A stretch of DNA of 13,006 bases, taken from positions 1-13,006 of the forward strand of contig LNEX01000504.1 of NCBI GenBank assembly GCA_001464165.1. The letters are read 5' to 3'. The notes below the pieces were generated by a model. It made no database searches. It was not told where the DNA came from and worked only from the letters and a program-made list of their open reading frames with translations. Numbering within the stretch: position 1 is the stretch's first letter; each line of letters starts with the position of its first letter. The DNA comes from a bacterium Ga0077546. GTDB taxonomy: Bacteria; Cyanobacteriota; Vampirovibrionia; Obscuribacterales; Obscuribacteraceae. The position numbers and the translations under genes were made by a program. Positions 1 to 6,236 of the stretch are shown here, one piece after another.

Positions 1-250
1 CGGCCTACTTTGCCTAGTTATTCGATGCTTGACATTATGCCCTGTTAAGGTTTTCTGAATAATCTCGCAGACCCTGAATAGACAAGGCTAAGCAGGGTTG
101 TTAGGAAGTCTAAAAGATATTCGTTTGACTGATAATTATTAAAAAATGGGCCTGAGACTTCGGGCGCAAGTTAGCCTAAGTTTTCTGCCACAGCTAGCGT
201 GAAGTGTGGCTTAAAAGATACCCTTAGGAATCAGGCTATTGGTGGATTTT
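1..250. other. Non-coding region downstream of prfB
   Basis: I see no convincing reading frame, tRNA or rRNA here. Just past the prfB stop there is a 6-bp inverted repeat, GCCACA at 187-192 and TGTGGC at 205-210, with a 12-nt loop but no T-run. Further on, the minus strand has a T6 run (141-146 on plus) after a weak GC-rich stem of about 3-5 bp. Either could end prfB transcription, but neither is a clear intrinsic terminator. Confidence 0.4.
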
Positions 251-1364
251 CTAGTTCCGCTCTACAGCTTTATAGCGCAAATATGATTCGACAAATTGGT
301 CTAGGTCGCCATTGAGAACGTCTTCAACCTGGGGGGTCTCGCACTTAGTGCGATGGTCCTTTACTAAACGGTCATCGAGAACATATGAGCGAATGGCGTT
401 GCCAAAAGTAGCGGGCACATTCACCCCTTTTACTCTGGCCAACTCTTCTTCTCTTTCCGCCTGTTTAATAGCCAGTAGCTTGGAGCGCAAAAGCTCCATG
501 GCCAGGGCCTTGTTTTGCAGTTGACTGCGTTCCTGTTGGCATTTCACAGCTATTCCAGTCGCTTTGTGCACGATTCGCACGGCTGACTCAACTTTGTTGA
601 CGTTTTGTCCGCCTGCTCCACCAGATCTCATCGTGCCAACTTCAATGTCTTCGTCGCGAATTTCGATGACCGAATCAATATCGTTCATAAGCGGTGAAAC
701 TTCTACTGCGGCAAATGAGGTTTGCCTCGAATCATTGCCTTGCTTGAAAGGTGATTTGCGCACTAGTCGGTGCACACCCTTCTCGCAGCTGAAATAACCA
801 TAGGCATAAGGGCCGTCTGCTCTGAATGTGACGCTCTTCAGCCCTGCTTCTTCTCCGGCTGACTGATCCAGCAACTCCACTTTGAAATCGCGTTTCTCGC
901 TCCAGCGCAAATACATGCGCAGCATCATTTCTGCCCAGTCTTGAGCATCTGTTCCGCCTGCTCCAGCGTTAATCGTGACAATAGCGGAGCTATCGTCATA
1001 TTCACCGCCCAAAAGTCTTGTCAGTTCAAAGCTGGTCAGTTCTTTGTCCAATTTTGTCAAGATAGCAGAGATTTCTTCGACCACCGACTCGTCGTTTTCT
1101 TCTTGACAAAGTTCAAGCAAGACCTGCAAATCAGAAAGCTGCCGTTGCCAATTTTCTTGCTGTTCGATTTGGCTTTTCAGCCGACTCATTCGCTGTGAGA
1201 CTTTTTGCGATGCTTTTTGATCGTTCCAAAAGTCAGGTCTGAGGGTTTCTTCTTCGAGTGATTTCAGCTCTTGTCTTAAATCGTCTAGGTCAAAGATACT
1301 CGCCGACTTTCGTCAGGCGCTCGGCAATAGCTTCAATTTCACGTTTTAGTTCAGGTAAGGTCAT
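251..1364 (-). CDS. prfB: Peptide chain release factor 2 (RF2), made by programmed +1 frameshift
   Basis: RF2 recognises UAA and UGA stop codons in the ribosomal A site and triggers release of the finished peptide. The gene starts at ATG 1364-1362, runs 24 codons to an in-frame TGA at 1292-1290, then shifts +1 and continues to TAG at 253-251. The joined product is 370 residues, close to the 365 of E. coli RF2. The codon-recognition motif SPF falls at about residues 204-206 and the catalytic GGQ at about 251-253 (context [10 protein letters not shown]), both almost exactly where E. coli has them. The [14 protein letters not shown] block is also typical. The first 58 residues, including 34 codons between the shift and the first downstream ATG (1189), read as normal RF2 N-terminus. 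The SD before ATG 1364 is poor. The gene is divergent from the oxidoreductase at 1477. RF2 is known to autoregulate through this shift: low RF2 means slow UGA decoding and more frameshifting. The final stop is TAG, which RF1 reads, so RF2 does not terminate its own gene. Confidence 0.98.
1289..1304 (-). promoter_or_regulatory. RF2 programmed +1 frameshift site
   Basis: Minus-strand sequence GGCGAGTATCTTTGAC. It contains the canonical slippery CTT followed by TGA and C, preceded by the conserved TAT. The P-site tRNA-Leu slips from CUU to UUU and translation resumes at GAC. In E. coli an SD-like AGGGGG stimulates the shift three bases upstream of CTT; here that position holds the weaker GGCGAG, so the stimulator is degenerate. 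UGA followed by C is a poor termination context, which favours shifting. Confidence 0.95.
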
Positions 1365-1422
1365 GGTTTTTCTTTGGTAGATTTGGGCAAAATATTGATG
1401 GCGTCACTAAGTTCGACAACTC

Positions 1423-1428
1423 ATTATA
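1423..1428 (-). promoter_or_regulatory. Candidate -10 box of the prfB promoter
   Basis: The minus strand reads TATAAT, a perfect sigma-70 -10 hexamer, placing the transcript start near 1416 and a 5' leader of about 50 nt before the prfB ATG. No good -35 hexamer lies 16-18 nt upstream (best is TGCTCA), so this rests on the -10 alone. Confidence 0.4.
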
Positions 1429-1476
1429 GTTGGCTTTCAATTCTCATGAGCACTAGCTTCAAACAATGAAACTATC

Positions 1477-2745
1477 ATGACAGTACCGGTATGGCTTGAT
1501 AACCGCCCTCAGCTAGGTGACCTGAGCAAGCCAGCGGTTAGAGCCGACATTGCCATCGTTGGTGGTGGCGTGGTCGGAGCTGCGTGTGCTTACCTGGCCG
1601 CGCGTCGTAATTTAAAAGTTGTAGTTTTAGAAGCAGGTATGGTGGCTAGCGGCGCCTCTGGTCGCAATGGTGGCTTTGTTTTGCGCGGCATTCACACTCA
1701 CTATAATTCCTGTGTGGCTCAATATGGTCGCGAGATCTCGCGCTATATTTATGGCCTAGGTGAGCGCAATCAGGCCCTGATTAAAGAGTTTGTGGAAAGT
1801 CACAACGTCGATATTGACTACGATCACGCTGGCTCTCATCTGCTTGCTTGCTCGTTAGAAGAGCTAGAAGAGCTGTCGCGCAGCTGTCAATTGATGCATG
1901 AGGACGGTTTTAAAGTTGACTTGATCGCTCAAGATCCCCTTGATCGAGGTTTCTATGGCGCCCTGTATAATGCCTGCGACTTTGGTATCAATCCGGTTAA
2001 GTTTGTGCGTGCTCTCCTTTCTGTAAGCGATGCTAGAGTGCTAGAGCAAGAAAGCGTCAGGTTAATCGAAAGTAGTGGCTCTGGTATTACTATTACAGCC
2101 AGCAGCCAGTCTGTCATTTGCGATAAGGTGATTGTGGCAACTAATGCTTACTCTCCCGGCTTTGACTCATTCTTTCTTGACAAAGTTCAACCCGCTCGCG
2201 GCCAAATGTTAGCCACAGCCCCGCTGAAGAAGAAAATATTGAACGGCCTTTGCTATGCCAATTATGGTTGGGAATATTTTCGCCAACTGCCTGACCGTCG
2301 TTTGGTAGTGGGCGGCTGCAGACAGTCATTTTTAGAAGAAGAGAGCGGTTACGCCGATCTAGTGACTAAGCCGGTGCAAACTGCTCTAGAGCACTATCTC
2401 AAAGACCATTTTCCTGAATTGGCAGGAATTGCCATTGAATATCGCTGGTCTGGACCAATGGCCTTTACTCATGATGGCTTGCCTCTAGTCGGTGCCCTGC
2501 CTCATTTACCATCTGTACACTTTGCTGTTGGCTGCAATGGGCATGGCTTGGGCTATAGCATGACCCTAGCGGAGCGCGTGCTAGCTGTTGCGCTCGATAA
2601 CGAGCCCCCGGGCTATTTTGATGTGGCTCGAGCAACAATAGCTGGCAAAACAAACAACAGGCCTAACGGCAAAACTAAAATAACCGCTACGAACAACAAA
2701 ATTGTCGCTTCCAGAATGACCGGCGAATTTGAAATCGGCCCTTAA
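1477..2745 (+). CDS. FAD-dependent oxidoreductase, DAO family (glycine/D-amino-acid or gamma-glutamylputrescine oxidase type)
   Basis: 422 residues. The N-terminal dinucleotide-binding fold is plain: hydrophobic strand, GGGVVGAACA (GxGxxG at about 29-34) and acidic E52 that would hold the FAD ribose, followed by ASGASGRNGGF at 57-67, typical of DAO/PuuB-like enzymes. The C-terminal FAD-contacting segments are also present: RWSGPMAFTHDGLPLVG at about 323-339 and GCNGHGLGYSMTLAE at about 352-366. Such enzymes oxidise amines or amino acids to imines with O2 or another acceptor; the substrate cannot be read here. About 37 residues after the fold (from 386) form a polar Asn/Lys/Thr-rich tail not typical of the family. 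ATG 1477 has no good SD. A five-codon frame at 1466-1480 overlaps the start by ATGA. The gene is divergent from prfB and convergent with the IPT gene, so it is probably monocistronic. Confidence 0.9.
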   Translation: MTVPVWLDNRPQLGDLSKPAVRADIAIVGGGVVGAACAYLAARRNLKVVVLEAGMVASGASGRNGGFVLRGIHTHYNSCVAQYGREISRYIYGLGERNQALIKEFVESHNVDIDYDHAGSHLLACSLEELEELSRSCQLMHEDGFKVDLIAQDPLDRGFYGALYNACDFGINPVKFVRALLSVSDARVLEQESVRLIESSGSGITITASSQSVICDKVIVATNAYSPGFDSFFLDKVQPARGQMLATAPLKKKILNGLCYANYGWEYFRQLPDRRLVVGGCRQSFLEEESGYADLVTKPVQTALEHYLKDHFPELAGIAIEYRWSGPMAFTHDGLPLVGALPHLPSVHFAVGCNGHGLGYSMTLAERVLAVALDNEPPGYFDVARATIAGKTNNRPNGKTKITATNNKIVASRMTGEFEIGP

Positions 2746-2772
2746 TCCGGTGAACGGTTAAGGGCCGATTTC
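2731..2772. terminator. Long perfect hairpin between convergent genes, probable bidirectional terminator
   Basis: A 15-bp perfect inverted repeat, GAAATCGGCCCTTAA at 2731-2745 and its complement at 2758-2772, encloses a 12-nt loop that can itself pair CCG with CGG. The left arm encodes the last codons and the TAA of the oxidoreductase, so the stop codon sits at the top of the stem. There is no strong T-run on either side (GCTTTTG downstream on plus). It lies 23 bp from the end of the convergent IPT gene. Confidence 0.75.
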
Positions 2773-2795
2773 GCTGAAGCTTTTGATGATTGAAC

Positions 2796-3905
2796 TTACT
2801 GAAGAAACTCGCCGCCTCTAATAGTACGCATGGTTACAGACATAGTTACTGTGCCTTTAGCGTCAACGCCATTGGTTTTAACCGTGACAGGAATGTCTCG
2901 CTGTGGGCACTGAATAGACTCAGGAATAATGGCTGTAATTTGAGTAGCCGAACAAGAGGTGATTTGGCAAGTGGCGCCACCGACTTGTACGGTGTTTTCT
3001 GAAGCTTTGGTCGAGAAGCCTTTACCGGTTATTACAATCGGGCTGGAAGGAGGAGCTTCAAGCATGTCCACCCCTGTGATAACAGGCGCTGCCTTGGTCT
3101 TGAAGTAAAGTGGATCGCACTTTACGCCAGCAATATACAGAGTTACAGTTTGCTTCTCACCAGTCAGGCCTGAAGGCACAATAAATTCTATTTGTTTGTC
3201 AGTTACTGACTTGATCGTGGCTGGCTGGTTGCCAACGAAAAGCTTATAAGCGCTAACTTGTTTAGGCAAATTTTTGCCACTAATAGTCATCTTGTCGCCA
3301 ACGGCGCCAGACTCCGGTTTGATATCAGATACTTTGATTTTGCCAGTGGTCAAAACCCAGCTTATAGCAGCTCCACTTGGGCCAAAGGTTTGAATAACCA
3401 TTTGGGTGTCACCAGCCGAAAGTAAGCCGGACATATCGATAGAGAACTTATCGCTGCCTCTGAAATAGCTTTCGTCAGCCAATTTGCGACCGTTTAGAGT
3501 AATGCGCACACCGGTAACCTTGGCTGTGCCGTTGACGCCATTGTTGACTGTCATGGTCAAAGGTAGAACATCTTGACCTTGCTTAATATTGATGTAGCAT
3601 GGATTTTCCTTCCAGCCCTTACCATTGTGGACTACTTGGGTTGGCCCTTGTAGCGCTACGAGGTCGGTACTGGCAGTGGTGCCTTTGCCGCCAGTTGCAC
3701 TTGTGGTCGTGCTGGTTGTTGAAGTTGTAGTGGTTGAACCGGCGCCGGAACTCTTAGAAGTGACCGCTGTAGTCGAACCATAAGTAGTGGTTTTGCTGGT
3801 CTGCGGATAATTGACTGTTTCAGCCAGAGCGAGAGAGCCACTGCCACATAGGCCTAAGGCTAAGCCCAATGCCAGGGTAGTTTTGGCCGAGTCGATTTTA
3901 GACAT
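2796..3905 (-). CDS. Exported protein with Ser/Thr-rich linker and two IPT/TIG domains
   Basis: 369 residues from ATG 3905. I prefer this start to the in-frame codon at 3968 because it puts a signal peptide at the N-terminus (basic n-region, hydrophobic LALGLALGLCGSGSLALA, likely cut after A28, LALA|ETV) and has GGAG at 3917-3920, though 11 nt away. The LGLC stretch is not a proper lipobox because Leu precedes the Cys. Residues about 37-80 are a low-complexity Thr/Ser linker. Residues about 100-188 are a beta-rich region of unknown type. Residues about 190-268 and 274-357 look like two IPT/TIG immunoglobulin-like domains (repeated PxSGxxGDxxTISGKNL and APVITGVD...ITGKGFS patterns). Such domains occur in surface adhesion and polysaccharide-related proteins. 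Several Cys (103, 263, 313, 318, 333) could form disulfides outside the cytosol. A structural or adhesive envelope role is an inference. Confidence 0.8.
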   Translation of the reverse strand: MSKIDSAKTTLALGLALGLCGSGSLALAETVNYPQTSKTTTYGSTTAVTSKSSGAGSTTTTSTTSTTTSATGGKGTTASTDLVALQGPTQVVHNGKGWKENPCYINIKQGQDVLPLTMTVNNGVNGTAKVTGVRITLNGRKLADESYFRGSDKFSIDMSGLLSAGDTQMVIQTFGPSGAAISWVLTTGKIKVSDIKPESGAVGDKMTISGKNLPKQVSAYKLFVGNQPATIKSVTDKQIEFIVPSGLTGEKQTVTLYIAGVKCDPLYFKTKAAPVITGVDMLEAPPSSPIVITGKGFSTKASENTVQVGGATCQITSCSATQITAIIPESIQCPQRDIPVTVKTNGVDAKGTVTMSVTMRTIRGGEFLQ

Positions 3906-3972
3906 CACGATTTCTGCTCCGGTTACTGACACATCTTTGCCATTATAGGCTCTTGACGGCGAATACAATAGT

Positions 3973-3999
3973 ACTAATACTATAGAATATCGTATTAGT
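3973..3999 (-). promoter_or_regulatory. Candidate promoter with 8-bp dyad upstream of the IPT gene
   Basis: ACTAATAC (3973-3980) and GTATTAGT (3992-3999) form a perfect 8-bp inverted repeat with an 11-nt AT-rich spacer. On the minus strand a -35-like TTGCAC (4005-4000) lies 17 nt before TAGTAT (3982-3977), so the dyad fills the promoter core, as an operator would. Predicted transcript start is near 3970, about 65 nt before the ATG. The hexamers are imperfect. An operator for an unknown regulator is an inference. Confidence 0.4.
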
Positions 4000-4003
4000 G
4001 TGC

Positions 4004-4049
4004 AAAAAGGGGAGGGATTAGAGGAAGCAAAGCTCCCAATTCCCTCCCC
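4004..4049 (-). terminator. Intrinsic terminator of the 118-residue unknown gene
   Basis: On the minus strand GGGGAGGGA (4049-4041) pairs with TCCCTCCCC (4017-4009), with a nested GGGAGC/GCTTCC stem inside, followed directly by TTTTT (4008-4004). It starts 10 nt after the stop of the upstream gene. The next gene's candidate -35 begins immediately afterwards. Confidence 0.85.
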
Positions 4050-4058
4050 CCGCCTTAC

Positions 4059-4415
4059 TTAGGCGTTCCCCAACTCCTCATCGGTCCAAAGCGACTGCCG
4101 CACCACCGCACCCTTCTTGTTCTTCAGGGCGATGTGATAGCACGGTCCGCCACTCCACGGTTCGGCCTGAACGAACTCCTCGAACACCGAACCATTGGGC
4201 ATCGTGTAACGATGCAGGTCGGCGACGTGGTCCTTCCAGACTCCGGGGATGTGACCAATCACTTCTTTGACGACGAGGGCCACAGGGCCGGTACGATCGA
4301 ACTGCTCGACCTTTCCATCGGAAAGAATGCGAACGCCGACCTCGCGGACAACCTGCGACTGCGAAACTCTCTCTTGGGCCCACTTGTTGAGGCCGATGTA
4401 CTGATCCATACGCAT
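4059..4415 (-). CDS. Conserved-looking protein of unknown function, 118 residues, atypical composition
   Basis: I do not recognise the family. ATG 4415 is chosen over the longer frame reaching 4514 because AAAAGGAG (AGGAG at 4427-4423) lies 7 nt upstream. The product is soluble, with no signal peptide or membrane segment. It starts MRMDQYIGLNKWAQERV, a helical N-terminus, then has alternating beta-like segments (VREVGVRILSDGKVEQF, ADLHRYTMPNGSVFEEFVQAE) with two DGxV/NGSVxE turns, a PWSGGPCYHIALKN stretch and an acidic C-terminus. Its codons strongly prefer G or C at the third position, unlike the neighbours, which suggests recent transfer. It has its own leader, upstream repeats and terminator, so it is a self-contained transcription unit. 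The open frames antisense to it (4134-4610) and in other minus frames are shadows of its high GC. Confidence 0.75.
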   Translation of the reverse strand: MRMDQYIGLNKWAQERVSQSQVVREVGVRILSDGKVEQFDRTGPVALVVKEVIGHIPGVWKDHVADLHRYTMPNGSVFEEFVQAEPWSGGPCYHIALKNKKGAVVRQSLWTDEELGNA

Positions 4416-4455
4416 GGTAGTGCTCCTTTTGATGACTGTTTTTGGGCTATGTTGG

Positions 4456-4515
4456 CTTGTCTCGCTCTCCAGCCCGGATGGGAGAAACACAGGTGTGAAC
4501 CTATGCTGAGACAAG
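4456..4515 (-). promoter_or_regulatory. Foldable 60-nt leader element upstream of the 118-residue gene
   Basis: On the minus strand CTTGTCTC (4515-4508) pairs perfectly with GAGACAAG (4463-4456). Between them sit two further hairpins: AGGT-TCAC-ACCT, and TCTCCCA/TGGAGA with one bulged C around the loop TCCGGGC. This would make a three-way junction ending about 29 nt before the SD. It resembles a cis-acting RNA, but I match it to no known riboswitch. The pairing is seen; the function is inferred. Confidence 0.35.
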
Positions 4516-4530
4516 TTGGTGACGAAAGAA

Positions 4531-4676
4531 TGTTTGAATCCAGGGAGTGGAAACCTAGGGATGACGAAGCCCGGGGGTGGCCACGACGAGGAAACAAATC
4601 AAGTGTTTGAAACCAAGGAGTGAAGCCGAGGGATAAAGACAATCCCGGGGAGGTCACGACGAGGAGACAAATCAGG
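4531..4676. repeat. Tandem pair of 73-nt imperfect direct repeats
   Basis: Copy 1 is 4531-4603 and copy 2 is 4604-4676, directly abutting. Both begin TGTTTGAA and share GGAGTG, AGGGAT, CCCGGGG and CACGACGAGG before ending ACAAATCA. Identity is roughly three quarters with one compensating gap pair. They lie upstream of the 118-residue gene on its sense side and share its GC-rich character. They give artificial long frames on both strands. The size and lack of spacers rule out a CRISPR array. Confidence 0.8.
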
Positions 4677-4909
4677 TTAATGCGCACCAAAACATTCATG
4701 AACAGACAAAGCGTCTATCGATTCAGAGTTGGCAAAGGCCAGCTCGGTCGATGAAGCTAGACTTCAAAAGTTCATTGCTGATTGAGCAGTACTGGCTGGG
4801 TTTTTCTAAAGGCGCTATGGGTTTGAGGGGAGAGGAAGATTGGGAGATAATGACAACCTACGTCGTGCCCTGGGGCAGACGCAATTGATTGTTTGTTAAT
4901 GTTGCCAAC
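4677..4909. other. Non-coding region between the repeats and the kinase terminator
   Basis: No supported gene. Together with 4416-4676 it makes a gene-free stretch of about 490 bp. The promoter of the 118-residue gene should lie here or within the repeats, but I see no clear -35/-10 pair. Confidence 0.4.
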
Positions 4910-4945
4910 AAAAAAGCTGACGCTCATTAGAGTTAGCGTCAGCTT
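4910..4945 (-). terminator. Intrinsic terminator of the PfkB kinase gene
   Basis: A perfect 11-bp stem, AAGCTGACGCT (4945-4935 on minus) with its complement (4924-4914), has a 10-nt loop and is followed by TTTTTT (4915-4910). It lies about 40 nt after the kinase stop codon. Textbook Rho-independent form. Confidence 0.92.
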
Positions 4946-4986
4946 CTTGAGAATTAGTGCTTAGTGTTCCGGGCTTAGGGCTATGT

Positions 4987-5985
4987 TCAGTTCTTAACAG
5001 ACATCTTTTGCATGAAGGTGGCAATCTCTTCTGTGTGGGGCAAAGCTGGGATGGCTCCGGCCTTTGTGCAGGTGATGGCACCGATAGCGTTAGCTGAGCG
5101 AACTATTTCAGAGAGTTTGGCATGATCAAGAGCCAGCAGAGCTTCTCTGCGGTCAGGAGCATTCTTAATGTAAGGCAGCAGGCCAGCGATAACGCCAGAG
5201 TTAAAACCGTCGCCAGCACCGGTGGCTTCGACTAGCTCAACTTGGAAGCCTGGTACTTGCTTACCGCCTTCTTTGGTGGCGAAATAGCAGCCCCGCGAGT
5301 CAAGAGTAATAATCAGCATTGGTAGGTCGTGCTCAGCGCGAAGGGCATCGGCAGCGGCAAATTCGCGGGAACCTGTGAGGAATTCAAGCTCGTCTTCGTT
5401 GATTTTGACAACGTCGGCCCAGTTGAGAGTGTTGAGAATGGTCTGCTTGCAAGTCTCTTTAGAAGGCCACAGGCTGATGCGTACATTGGGATCATAAGAA
5501 ACAAGTAGCTTGCTAGCGCGGGCTAGCTCAACTGCTTTTTTTGTGGCTTCAGCAGCTGGGCTTTCAATTAACGAGATTGAGCCGAAGTGTAAAACACTGG
5601 CCTGAGCAAACAAATGCTGCTTCAGATCGTTCGGTTGTAATTTGGTGTCAGCGCAGGCTATGCGGGAGAATTCGGCTAGTTTTCTATCGCCTGTGGCGGT
5701 AGTGACCACATAGGCCATTCTCGTCTGCGCAGCAGGGTCGAGGATGGCTGCATCAACGTTTATGCCTTCGTCTTCGAGAATCGAACGCAACCAGCGGCCA
5801 AAGGCATCATCTGATGTGCGTCCGATAAAGGCAGTACTGATTCCCTGCCTAGCCAGGCCTACGGCCGTATTAGCGGGGGCGCCGCCGGCTGCCTTGGTAA
5901 AGTGCTGAGCTTTGTCCAGCTCGGCCCCTACTGTGGTGCAGACCCAATCGACAAGAATTTCACCAAGACAAAGAACGTCAGCCAT
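4987..5985 (-). CDS. PfkB-family sugar kinase, probably fructokinase
   Basis: 332 residues, full length for ribokinase/PfkB enzymes, which transfer the ATP gamma-phosphate to a sugar hydroxyl. Seen in order: LGEILVDWV near the N-terminus (substrate aspartate D13), GGAPANTAVGLARQG at 34-48 (PfkB signature 1), DPNVRISLW at 165-173, KINEDELEFLTG at 194-205, and EATGAGDGFNSGV at 253-265 (signature 2: anion hole GAGD with catalytic base D259). The C-terminal ITCTKAGAIPALP at 304-316 is typical of bacterial fructokinases (ScrK/CscK type), so fructose to fructose-6-phosphate is the most likely reaction. Ribokinase-like or 2-keto-3-deoxygluconate kinase activity remains possible. ATG 5985 has GGAG 11 nt upstream, rather far. 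No sugar transporter or hydrolase is adjacent. It has its own promoter candidate and terminator, so it is probably monocistronic. Confidence 0.9.
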   Translation of the reverse strand: MADVLCLGEILVDWVCTTVGAELDKAQHFTKAAGGAPANTAVGLARQGISTAFIGRTSDDAFGRWLRSILEDEGINVDAAILDPAAQTRMAYVVTTATGDRKLAEFSRIACADTKLQPNDLKQHLFAQASVLHFGSISLIESPAAEATKKAVELARASKLLVSYDPNVRISLWPSKETCKQTILNTLNWADVVKINEDELEFLTGSREFAAADALRAEHDLPMLIITLDSRGCYFATKEGGKQVPGFQVELVEATGAGDGFNSGVIAGLLPYIKNAPDRREALLALDHAKLSEIVRSANAIGAITCTKAGAIPALPHTEEIATFMQKMSVKN

Positions 5986-6019
5986 ATTGAAAAGCGCTCC
6001 AGGAAATTGCAGTTTTGGG

Positions 6020-6025
6020 ATTATA
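6020..6025 (-). promoter_or_regulatory. Candidate -10 box for the sugar kinase
   Basis: The minus strand reads TATAAT, a consensus -10 hexamer. It would start transcription near 6013 and give a 5' leader of about 28 nt. No good -35 lies 16-18 nt upstream (the region is C-rich). Confidence 0.45.
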
Positions 6026-6054
6026 CGGTCTAAAAGGCTGACGGGGAGGGGGAT

Positions 6055-6083
6055 TTGATCCTAAGATTAAAGGATGTTAAATT
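6055..6083 (+). promoter_or_regulatory. Weak promoter candidate for the RDD gene
   Basis: TTGATC (6055-6060) and TAAATT (6078-6083) are separated by 17 nt, each matching four of six consensus positions. It overlaps a small dyad (ATCCT/AGGAT). A start here would leave a leader of about 145 nt before the GTG at 6237. Other AT-rich hexamers nearby are equally possible. Confidence 0.22.
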
Positions 6084-6236
6084 TAGCGGGTCTAATTATG
6101 GGATGGCGTTAATATCTTGGCATTCCAGACAGCAAAAATTTAGAAGCAAAAAGTACTCGATATGTACAGAAAGGTACGGAAGGAATTAGCTCAAAAACTA
6201 GCGGTCGGAAAGGTTCAAAGATTCAGAAAGTAGGCT

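Noticed and set aside
29..62. Sigma-70 promoter starting at TTGACA (29-34)
   Set aside because: The nearest -10-like hexamer (GAATAA) is about 22 nt away, too far, and no gene follows on the plus strand.
3844..3905. Lipobox in the IPT protein signal peptide (LGLC)
   Set aside because: Leu at the -1 position does not fit a lipobox; LALA|ET is a good signal peptidase I site.
4134..4610. Plus-strand 158-codon frame antisense to the 118-residue gene
   Set aside because: It is a shadow of a GC-rich coding region: no SD and no recognisable protein features.
4531..4676. CRISPR array
   Set aside because: Only two abutting 73-nt imperfect units, no spacers, no cas genes in the window.
4259..4699. 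Minus-strand 146-codon frame covering the repeats and part of the small gene
   Set aside because: It has no ribosome site, its protein repeat comes only from the 73-nt DNA repeats, and it overlaps the better-supported gene in another frame.
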